Positions 9,278 to 16,092 of a DNA stretch of 35,709 bases are shown here, piece by piece. The stretch is taken from NCBI GenBank assembly GCA_040902925.1, contig JBBDWJ010000129.1, positions 1 through 35,709 of the forward strand, given 5' to 3'. Position 1 is the first letter of the stretch. Each line of letters opens with the position of its first letter. This DNA is from JBBDWJ01 sp040902925. Lineage in GTDB: Bacteria; Acidobacteriota; Terriglobia; Bryobacterales; UBA6623. The position numbers were made by a program, and so were the translations under genes. The notes beneath the pieces are model-generated. The model had not been told where the DNA came from, searched no databases, and saw nothing but the letters and a program-made list of their open reading frames with translations.

Positions 9278-11523
9278 ACCACACCCCAACGGCGCCGCAG
9301 CAGCCATTCGGCCGTACGCAGCCCTAGCAGCAGCAGGAAGAAGAACGGCATGTCCCATAGGTCCATTATCTCGCGCGCGGTGACGCCGGCCTCGGAGAAG
9401 CGGATCTCCTCGGGCAGCCCCGCCAGTTCATCGAGCGTCCAGTAGCGTCCGCCGGTCTGCTCGGAGAGCTTGGTGAGCAGCTCGCGGTTCTGCGCCGGAC
9501 GAAAATCTTCGGCCACGCCGTCCTGGCGGCGGAAGTGGAAGGCTTCCGAGCCGAGCGCGGTGTCGCCGACGAAGGCGCTGACCTCGACACGGTAGGCGCC
9601 AGGGAGAGCCGCCGTCAGGTTCGAGGCGTAGACGCCGGGCTCTTCGGCGGACGGGGTCAGCTCGACCGTCACCGGATCGCCCGTTTCAGGAGTCAGCACG
9701 GCGGTTACGGTGGCGTTGTTGGCCGGCTGGTAATCTTTGGTGCGCACCTCGGCGCGCAACTCGAGATCGCTGCGGTCGGCGTAGAGTGTCTGGTCGCTCG
9801 ATATCGTGACCGTGCCAGGCGAATTCGCGACCAAACTGCGCAGCAATTGCTGCCAGAAGGTATGGTGCCGCGTGTCGTCATGGGGTAGGCCCATCTGCCA
9901 GCGCCAGGTGCCGCCGGTGGCGAGAATCATCCCCCGGCCGCGGCCATAATTCTGCAACACCAGCAGCGGGCGCGCTTCGTCGCGCAACCGGAAGTCGAGC
10001 AGGTGGACGGCGGCGGGCTTGAGCTCGCCAATCGTCTGGTAGTCGGCTAGCGCCGGCATCTCTTTCCAAAGCGCGGCGTTTTTCTCGGGATCCTCGTCGA
10101 AGCGGCAGACCAGCGAATCGGCGCCCTGCACGGTGAGCTCGACGGGCACTTTTTCCCGCACGAACGTATGCGCTTCGCCTTCGGGCAACGCCGCCGGCAG
10201 CACTTCAGCCACTCGCGATGCTCCCCAGCCGCCGTCGCCCAGCCCGCGCCGGCCGCCCATCATCAGCAGCGTGCCGCCGCGGCGGTTGACGAACTCGAGA
10301 ATCATCTCCTGCTGCTCGGGAGTGAAAAACGCCGCTTCGATGCTGCCGATCAACAGCGCGTCGAAGGCAAACAGCTCTTCGGCCTTGACCGGGAAGCCGT
10401 CCTCGAGTTCTTCGGGGTGATCCACTCCCTGGCGGTAGAACTTATTGGGCGAGGTACGCAGCATCGTCACCAACTGCACGCTGGGGTCGTGATCGACGGC
10501 GCGGCGGATAAATTTGTAGTCCCAGCGCGGCTCGCCTTCGATGTAGAGAATGCGCCGCCGCTTGCGAGGCACATCGACCACCCGCGACTGCGAGTTATTG
10601 CCGGCGATGCGCTCGCCCGGCAGAGGCTCGAGAACAAACTGCAAATTGCGGATGCCCGGCTCACCGGCGCTGAAATCGACGAATTCGGTCTGCACCGGCT
10701 CGCCACGCCGCAGGGTGATAGGTTTGGAGGCCAGAATCTTCGAGCCGTCGCGCACGCTCAGCCGGGTTTCTTTCTGTTCGAGGCCGCTGTGGCGGATGGT
10801 GATCTGCGAGTTGAGGCGCGAGTTCGGCAGCGCGCGTGGCGCGACCACGACGTCCGAAAGCTCGGTGTCCTCCGGCATCTCGGTGCGGCCCACGCCGACG
10901 GTGTGAATGGGGACATTGCTCTGGCGGATCTCGGCCATCACGCGGCGGTCGAAGCCGCCGATGTTGTCGGAGCCGTCGCTGATCACCACGACCGCGCCGA
11001 GCGGCAGGGCAACCGATTCGCGCAGCACGCCGGCGACCGCTTCGCCGATGCGCGTGGCGTTGCCGGGCGGCGGCGCCTGATCGAGCGCGGCGAGGCGGTC
11101 AATCTGTCCCGAAAAACTGTAGAGCCGGACGCGGAACCGTTCTTCGAGCTGTTCGAGAACGCCCGACTGCAGCGCCGCGCGCGCCTGATCGAGCCGCGTC
11201 TGCTCTCCCTCGCCGAGCGCCATGCTGCGCGACGTATCGAGCAGCACCGAGACCACATTCTGCTGCGAGCGTAGCGAGCGGATACCAATCGCCGGCTGCC
11301 ACACCAGAAACAGGATCAGCGCCACGGCGGCGAATTCGAGCGCCCAAATCGCCCACGGACGGCGCCCTTCGAGCCGCCCATGATGCCGCTGCACGTGCCA
11401 CCACAGCCCGGCGCCGGCGGCGATCACCAGCAGCGCCAGCAGCCAAACGGGCCAGCCGCTCGAAAATACAAAATCCCCCTTACGGAAAACCGTCGGGGGA
11501 TATTTAAAGAGAAACTCAAGCAC
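9274..11523 (-). CDS. Membrane VWA protein with glutamine-amidotransferase-like domain
   Basis: 749 aa, GTG start at 11523 with GGGTGA upstream. Two N-terminal helices lie at about residues 24-43 and 57-75. A VWA domain has its metal site DTSRSM at 96-101 and VVVISDGSDNIGG further on. Then come Ig-like parts, a class-I amidotransferase-like region (about 325-450: YIEGEPRWDY, FDALLIGSIEAAF, GGTLLMMGGRRGLGDGG) without an obvious catalytic Cys, a further beta domain, and a C-terminal helix (FFFLLLLGL) ending in RRRWGVV. This is the layout of large proteins found beside DUF4159 and BatA genes. The protein is probably anchored in the inner membrane with most of its mass outside. It begins 18 bases after the DUF4159 stop and overlaps the next gene by 4 bases. 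Confidence 0.9.
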   Translation of the reverse strand: MLEFLFKYPPTVFRKGDFVFSSGWPVWLLALLVIAAGAGLWWHVQRHHGRLEGRRPWAIWALEFAAVALILFLVWQPAIGIRSLRSQQNVVSVLLDTSRSMALGEGEQTRLDQARAALQSGVLEQLEERFRVRLYSFSGQIDRLAALDQAPPPGNATRIGEAVAGVLRESVALPLGAVVVISDGSDNIGGFDRRVMAEIRQSNVPIHTVGVGRTEMPEDTELSDVVVAPRALPNSRLNSQITIRHSGLEQKETRLSVRDGSKILASKPITLRRGEPVQTEFVDFSAGEPGIRNLQFVLEPLPGERIAGNNSQSRVVDVPRKRRRILYIEGEPRWDYKFIRRAVDHDPSVQLVTMLRTSPNKFYRQGVDHPEELEDGFPVKAEELFAFDALLIGSIEAAFFTPEQQEMILEFVNRRGGTLLMMGGRRGLGDGGWGASRVAEVLPAALPEGEAHTFVREKVPVELTVQGADSLVCRFDEDPEKNAALWKEMPALADYQTIGELKPAAVHLLDFRLRDEARPLLVLQNYGRGRGMILATGGTWRWQMGLPHDDTRHHTFWQQLLRSLVANSPGTVTISSDQTLYADRSDLELRAEVRTKDYQPANNATVTAVLTPETGDPVTVELTPSAEEPGVYASNLTAALPGAYRVEVSAFVGDTALGSEAFHFRRQDGVAEDFRPAQNRELLTKLSEQTGGRYWTLDELAGLPEEIRFSEAGVTAREIMDLWDMPFFFLLLLGLRTAEWLLRRRWGVV

Positions 11524-11541
11524 TCGCCGTCACCCAGACTC

Positions 11542-12348
11542 TCAATGCGTCATCGCATAGACAATGTAATTGACACCAAAGCGGTACGCCAGAGCGGTCA
11601 TATTCTCAGGATACTGCGGGGTGTCGGCGTGTTCCCAGGCATCGCCCAGGTCCATGTTGAAATTGATGGCCACCATAACGCGGCCATCGTCGTCGAGAAT
11701 AGCCCTCCAATGCGGCGTGTAGCCGTCTTCCTCGTACGTCCTACCGCTGCGGACGTATTGAATGCCGGGTACCTGAATGCGCTGGTCCAGATTGTATAAG
11801 ACGTGCAGGATGGCGTCGTCTTCCGCTATTTCGACGACCGGCCGTTCGGGAAAGACCATTCGCATGGTTTGCATGAAGCCGGCCCACTCGTAGGTGCCGT
11901 GGAAGTCATCGACCACAAGGAAGCCGCCGCGCAGCAGGTATTCGCGCAGCCGCTCGGCCTCCTGCTCGTCGAGGTACCAGCCGCCGACTTCGACCGCGTA
12001 GACCCACGGGCAATCGAACAGCCCTTCGTCGAGCGGGCGAAGAACTTTGCCGGAGGCCCCGGCGTCGAGCAGGGTCAGCCGGCGGACCCCTTGCATGAAG
12101 TGGTATTCAGCGTCGGGATAATCGGTGCCCCAGCCGCCGCGCCAGCCGCCGCGCCAGCCGCGGCCGCCGCCATAGAGCAGGCGGGTAAAGAAGAATTCCG
12201 CTTTTTCGTTGGGATCGGTGAAGGCTTCGATGGAGCGCCGGCCCCGGCCGCCCCGCCTTCCCCATTGCAGCGCTTCGAGGCCCGACACGACAATCAGGGC
12301 GCAGACCACCGCCAAGATCAGCTTCCTGGTGTAGCGGCCGCCCAACAT
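11542..12348 (-). CDS. DUF4159 domain protein, first gene of the MoxR/VWA operon
   Basis: 268 aa. The N-terminus has an Arg/Lys start and a hydrophobic stretch (LILAVVCALIVVSG), a signal peptide or anchor. A low-complexity Gly/Arg/Trp segment (GGGRGWRGGWRGGWG, about residues 60-75) follows, then the DUF4159 domain: TDYPDAEYHFMQGVRRL, FDCPWVYAVEVGGWYLDEQE, LRGGFLVVDDFHGTYEW and MVAINFNMDLGDAWEHAD. The ATG has AGGAGAGAGG about 9-18 bases upstream. DUF4159 proteins usually head operons with VWA and MoxR genes in Acidobacteria and Planctomycetes; the fold resembles glutamine amidotransferases. No catalytic activity is established. A promoter-like sequence sits 50-75 bases upstream. Confidence 0.92.
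   Translation of the reverse strand: MLGGRYTRKLILAVVCALIVVSGLEALQWGRRGGRGRRSIEAFTDPNEKAEFFFTRLLYGGGRGWRGGWRGGWGTDYPDAEYHFMQGVRRLTLLDAGASGKVLRPLDEGLFDCPWVYAVEVGGWYLDEQEAERLREYLLRGGFLVVDDFHGTYEWAGFMQTMRMVFPERPVVEIAEDDAILHVLYNLDQRIQVPGIQYVRSGRTYEEDGYTPHWRAILDDDGRVMVAINFNMDLGDAWEHADTPQYPENMTALAYRFGVNYIVYAMTH
12130..12163 (-). repeat. 12-bp coding tandem repeat inside the DUF4159 gene
   Basis: On the plus strand the 12-base unit CCAGCCGCCGCG occurs twice in full and a third time in part. It encodes the repeated Gly-Trp-Arg-Gly residues near the N-terminus of the DUF4159 protein. Such in-frame repeats may vary in copy number between strains. Confidence 0.7.
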
Positions 12349-12394
12349 CGTTTTTGGCCTCTCTCCTGGGTTTCAAGGACCCTGGCCCAAGAGT

Positions 12395-12422
12395 AACATA
12401 CGATCGCGCGCCAAGCTGTCCA
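12395..12422 (-). promoter_or_regulatory. Candidate promoter of the DUF4159-MoxR operon
   Basis: On the minus strand TGGACA (12422-12417) and TATGTT (12400-12395) are separated by 16 bases and resemble sigma-70 -35 and -10 boxes (5/6 and 4/6 matches). They lie 46-74 bases before the ATG of the DUF4159 gene, the first gene of the operon. Seen by pattern only. Confidence 0.4.
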
Positions 12423-12604
12423 CTTCCGGACTTAGTCCCGTCGGAGCCGAAAGTTTTGACGAGGATTTGACAATCGCAACGGACTCGCAGGCGTGAGGGA
12501 CTCGCCGGTTGGATCGGCTGGCTCGCCTCGGGTGTGTAGAGGAGATGCGCCGGTTGCACTTTTGGTTTCGAACGATTGAGGAAGAAGTGGCCGGCCGGCA
12601 GAAA

Positions 12605-12775
12605 ATCGCCGCAGGCGATCCGAGCCCCATGCGCAAGCGTGGGGCCTACGTTTCGAATCGAGGGCGGTGCCCGTCGAAGACGGCGCGGCTTCCGGCTGGG
12701 TTACGCGGCTTCCGGTAGGGTCATCACGCAATCTACCCCACGCTTGCGCATGGGGCTCGGATCGCCTGTGGCGAT
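12605..12775. repeat. REPIN-like element 1: two inverted 40-bp double-hairpin units
   Basis: Unit A (12605-12644, plus) and unit B (12736-12775, minus) are identical except for one base in a loop and converge across 91 bases. Each has hairpin 1 (ATCGCC, 3-base loop, GGCGAT), a CCGAG spacer, and hairpin 2 (CCCCATGC, loop GCAA, GCGTGGGG). The arms can also pair with each other to make one 40-bp stem. A diverged pair of the same architecture is at 31919-32081. The layout matches REP doublets (REPIN/BIME). No RAYT-type transposase gene is in the window. Confidence 0.85.
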
Positions 12776-12839
12776 GTTGGCGCTTCTGACTTGCTACGAG
12801 GCTTTTATCCACAACCAGGCAGTGGGCGCGCCTCCAGAT

Positions 12840-14756
12840 TCAATCTTCGCTTGCGGCGCCTGGCTCGCCTGTCCCCTTAAGGTGCTGGTCGAGAAACCGT
12901 AGGATCGCTTCGTAGCCTTCGATGCGGTTCTTTTTCTTCGTAAAGCCGTGCCCCTCATCGTCAAAAACTACATATTCGACTGGCACGCCGTTGGCGCGCA
13001 CGGCCTCGACGATCTCGTCGGATTCGACTTTGAGCACGCGCGGATCATTGGCCCCCTGCAGAACGATCAACGGCTTTTTGATCTTCTCAGCGTGAAACAG
13101 CGGTGAGATGCGCTTGAGGTAGTCGGCGTCGGTTTCCGGGTTGCCCATCTCCTTGAACAGGGCATCCCGGAACGCCGCCCACCACGGCGGGGTGTTCTGC
13201 AAAGTGCGCAGCCAGTTGGCGACGCCAAAAATGTCGACGCCGACGTCAAACGCATCGGGCTGGAAGGCCAGCGCGGCAAGGACCATGTAGCCGCCATAGC
13301 TGCCTCCGCTGATGCCGATCTTCGATTCGTCGACGTAGCCGGTGGCGGCCAGGAACTTTTTGGCTTCGACGCAATCCATCAGGTCGTCTTCGCCGTGCTT
13401 GAGGTCGTCCATCTTGAAGAACGTCTTGCCGTAGCCGGAGCTGCCGCGGTTGTTGACCCGCAGCACGACGTAGCCGTGGTTGACAAGGTATTGCAGCATG
13501 GCGTTGTAGCCGGTGCGCGACTGCCCGCCCGGCCCGCCGTGCACGTCGACCAGCGCCGGCACTTTTTCTCCCGCCGCGAGGTGCGGCTTCATCAGCACGG
13601 CGGGAATCTCGACCCCGTCGAAGGATTTGTAACGCACGACCTCGGTATCGACCAGATCTTCGGGGTTGATTTCCGGATTCATCGTGTTGGTCAGGCGGGT
13701 GCTCTTTTTGGTCGCCGGGTCGCAGACATAAAGATCGGCCGGCGTGCGGTCGCTGCTGTGGAACAGGCGCATCAGCTTTTCGCTGCGCGAGAACGCCACC
13801 GAGTTGATGTCTCCCTGCGGCAGCTCCGGCAACTCAACGCGCTTGCCGGTTGCCGTCTCATAAACGCGAATCTCGGTGCGGGCGTCATTGTTGATTCCAA
13901 CGGTCAAATAGGTGCCTTCGTGGGAAAGATCGGCGAACATCAAGTCCCAGTCGGCCTTTTCGACGACTTGGGATTCTCCCGAGGCGAGATCCATCCGGCT
14001 GAGATATTGGAACTCACTGTCTTTGTCGGTGACGTAGTAAAGGCTCTTCGCATCGGGCGTAAACTCGACGGCGTCGAACTGAACTTCGCCCTCATGCCCT
14101 GTCAGCAGCTTGGTTTCTTTCGTCCGGCGGTCGTGCAAAAAGATGTCGGCGTCGCTAGTCGTTTTCGGCTTGCCTAGGGCAATGTATCGCTTGTCGCGCG
14201 AAACCGGGCCGACGCCATAGCCCTCGTTTTGAAACACCAGGGCCGGCTTGAACGTCCCGATGTCCATCTCATACAGGTCCATAAACTGCGGATCGCGCTC
14301 GTTCGACTGGTAGAAAAAGCTCTTGCCGTCATAGGACCAGCCATGAAAGGTGGCGCGGTTCTTCTCGCCGGGCGTCAGATCCTTGACCGTGCCGTCTTCC
14401 TGCAGCAGGTAGACATGGTAAATTTCGTTGCCGCCTTTATCGCCCCGATAGAGGATGCGATTGTCGTTGGGGAAGAACGAAACCGGGAAGACATTGTCCT
14501 CGGTCGAGTGGGTGATCTGCTTCGCCTCGCCGCCCGTGACTGGCACGGTGTAGGCGTTGTAGATGCCCGAGGCGTCGCTGCCATAGAGCATCAGCTTGTC
14601 GTCGTGCGAGAAAGAACCGCCGCCGATGGCGACGGTGTCGAGGAATTGTTCGATGGTGTACTCGCGGACTTCGCGAACCGGTTCGCTTTGCTGGCAGGCT
14701 GTCGCCGCCATCCACAGCAGTCCGACGGTTGTTGCCAAACGTGATGTGTTTTTCAT
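12840..14756 (-). CDS. S9 family prolyl-oligopeptidase-like serine peptidase, lipoprotein
   Basis: 638 aa. The N-terminus is a lipoprotein signal with lipobox-like ATAC followed by QQ (Cys at about residue 21), so the mature protein is probably lipid-anchored outside the cytoplasm. Residues 40-370 are a WD40-like beta-propeller (repeats such as GGSFSHDDKLMLYGS and VEFTPDAKSLYYVTD). The C-terminal alpha/beta hydrolase has nucleophile Ser486 in GGSYGGY, Asp571 in GANDPR and His603 in DEGHGF, a complete triad. The family cleaves short peptides. Its length is normal. The ATG has AAGGAG 9 bases before it. It is probably a single-gene unit, with a 335-base gap upstream and 491 bases downstream. Confidence 0.95.
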   Translation of the reverse strand: MKNTSRLATTVGLLWMAATACQQSEPVREVREYTIEQFLDTVAIGGGSFSHDDKLMLYGSDASGIYNAYTVPVTGGEAKQITHSTEDNVFPVSFFPNDNRILYRGDKGGNEIYHVYLLQEDGTVKDLTPGEKNRATFHGWSYDGKSFFYQSNERDPQFMDLYEMDIGTFKPALVFQNEGYGVGPVSRDKRYIALGKPKTTSDADIFLHDRRTKETKLLTGHEGEVQFDAVEFTPDAKSLYYVTDKDSEFQYLSRMDLASGESQVVEKADWDLMFADLSHEGTYLTVGINNDARTEIRVYETATGKRVELPELPQGDINSVAFSRSEKLMRLFHSSDRTPADLYVCDPATKKSTRLTNTMNPEINPEDLVDTEVVRYKSFDGVEIPAVLMKPHLAAGEKVPALVDVHGGPGGQSRTGYNAMLQYLVNHGYVVLRVNNRGSSGYGKTFFKMDDLKHGEDDLMDCVEAKKFLAATGYVDESKIGISGGSYGGYMVLAALAFQPDAFDVGVDIFGVANWLRTLQNTPPWWAAFRDALFKEMGNPETDADYLKRISPLFHAEKIKKPLIVLQGANDPRVLKVESDEIVEAVRANGVPVEYVVFDDEGHGFTKKKNRIEGYEAILRFLDQHLKGTGEPGAASED

Positions 14757-15091
14757 GAAGCAGCTCCTTGCGCCCGTGCCGATTCCTCACCGGACGGCCC
14801 AAACTGCGATCAATCCCGCCGCAGTTCATCCATATCCAGAGAGAATTTAAACTTGCCTCTCATCCGCTTCAGTTTGCGGTAGGCTCTCGCGCGAGCCAAC
14901 GCCTCAACATGCTGCGAAGCGTGAGACTGGAGTTGGCTTTGGGAGCCCCTTTCGCTGCTTCGAGCAGGACTCTGGTCAGGCGTGTCATCTTGCGGGTTTT
15001 CCCGGCGGGACATGGTTCGATCATACGGTATGAGACGGCCAATCCGCACAGAGATTTGGCGAATCTCAACCGCCCGAGGCTGAAGGCCTAA
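14757..15091. other. 335-base gap between the S9 peptidase and radical SAM genes
   Basis: The side next to the S9 gene holds its ribosome binding site. The rest has one possible small minus-strand gene (14810-15013, listed separately). The opposite strand is also open but matches nothing I recognise. No hairpin terminator followed by a T run was found. Confidence 0.4.
14810..15013 (-). CDS. Possible small hydrophilic protein, unrecognised
   Basis: 67 aa from the ATG at 15013, with the frame open further to a GTG at 15049. The N-terminal half is rich in Ser, Gln and Glu. The C-terminal half is strongly basic, then acidic (RKLKRMRGKFKFSLDMDELR). No family recognised. On the minus strand TATGAT lies at 15025-15020 and the ATG begins 7 bases after it, so a transcript from that -10 box would be leaderless. 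No ribosome binding site is seen. A neighbouring frame on the same strand also has a plausible peptide (LTRVLLEAAKGAPK), so a decayed gene with a frameshift is another reading. Confidence 0.25.
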   Translation of the reverse strand: MSRRENPQDDTPDQSPARSSERGSQSQLQSHASQHVEALARARAYRKLKRMRGKFKFSLDMDELRRD

Positions 15092-15988
15092 CTAAGTCCC
15101 TGCCGCAAGCCAGCCGAAGCCCTCGGGCCCAACTCCAAACCGCCTCCCGCAGCCGCTGGCGACCTGTCTGATCCTTTCGACGATCTCCTCTTGGTACACC
15201 GGGTCAAACCACGGCAAGTGGCCGTGAATTGCGCCGACCTTCGCGGCGGCTTCGCGCGTCGTTGCGCCATGACGCTTGACCGAACGAACGTGCAGCGGGT
15301 CGCCGATCAGGTCGCGGCCGGTCGCCTCCAGTGCCAGACGGGCGAGCTTTTCCGGGTCGCACGGCAGAAGAGGCGCCAGCGTCGCGTGCGTGATGATGCC
15401 GGCCTCGCATAGAGCCTTCACTGCCGTAAGGCGCTCGGGGATCGGCTCACAGTGCGGCTCGTAGAGCTTGCGGACTTCCTCGCGGTCGGTGGTGATCGAA
15501 AAGCTCACTCGCAGCGTTGTCCGGCGGCTAAGTTCCAACAGTAAGGGAAGGTCGCGCAGAATCAGCGTGCCGCGGGTTTGCAGCACGAAGACCCGGGGAG
15601 GCTTTCGGAGCAGCGCTTCGAGCACATCGGGCATCAAGCGTCGTGTAGCCTCCGCCGGCTGATAAGGATCTACCAGCGGCGAGCAATAGATGATCTCATC
15701 GCCGCGCAGGGAGCGCTGCAACAACGCGGCGGCGTTCGTTTTGAAGGTGGTGAACTGCCCCCATCGCTGCCAGTCTTCGGGGCGCAGCCCGCCGTGGACG
15801 CGCATCGTCGGCACATAGCAATAGATGCATCCGTAGGTGCAGTTGCGAGCGGGCGACAGCGAGTGCGTAAAACCGGCCGCGGCAATGAAACCGCTGGTGG
15901 GGCTCAGTATCCTGCGGGCTTCGGTCTCGCGGATGGGGAACCATTCGCGCGCGTCTTGCGCCGTCGAGATCTGGACGGGGGCAGCCAT
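15092..15988 (-). CDS. SplB-like radical SAM protein (Rv2578c/PA0069 type)
   Basis: 298 aa from the ATG at 15988; a TTG directly before it is the only extension. The radical SAM cluster motif CX3CX2C is at Cys50, Cys54 and Cys57 (NCTYGCIYCYVPT). Family stretches follow: IIYCSPLVDPYQPAE, FVLQTRGTLILRDLPLL, SFSITTDREEVRKLYEPHCE, ATLAPLLPCDP. Proteins of this COG1533 group resemble spore photoproduct lyase but lack a proven substrate. Length is a little short of some members (usually 300-350 aa). No clear ribosome binding site. It stands alone: the DUF3999 gene upstream ends 104 bases before it. Confidence 0.92.
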   Translation of the reverse strand: MAAPVQISTAQDAREWFPIRETEARRILSPTSGFIAAAGFTHSLSPARNCTYGCIYCYVPTMRVHGGLRPEDWQRWGQFTTFKTNAAALLQRSLRGDEIIYCSPLVDPYQPAEATRRLMPDVLEALLRKPPRVFVLQTRGTLILRDLPLLLELSRRTTLRVSFSITTDREEVRKLYEPHCEPIPERLTAVKALCEAGIITHATLAPLLPCDPEKLARLALEATGRDLIGDPLHVRSVKRHGATTREAAAKVGAIHGHLPWFDPVYQEEIVERIRQVASGCGRRFGVGPEGFGWLAAGT

Positions 15989-16092
15989 CAAGGCGAAGGC
16001 AGCATCCGCGCTGCCTGCGGCTCATTGTTCCATATTGCCGGCAGTATATCGCCGACGGGGTCGACAGTCGAACTGCTGTCGTGGTTTGCGTG

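Larger units (their letters stand above)
12349..12839. other. Long intergenic region with a REPIN-like element
   Basis: No convincing gene is seen in these 491 bases. The half next to the DUF4159 gene holds its ribosome binding site and candidate promoter. The other half holds a convergent pair of 40-base double-hairpin units (12605-12775). Between those units is a 20-base direct repeat, GCGGCTTCCGGCTGGGTTAC at 12685 and a diverged copy at 12705. Short reading frames here read through the hairpins and show no family resemblance. Confidence 0.7.

Noticed and set aside
10168..11274. 368-codon plus-strand frame opposite the VWA/amidotransferase-like gene
   Set aside because: Shadow of a clear VWA gene.
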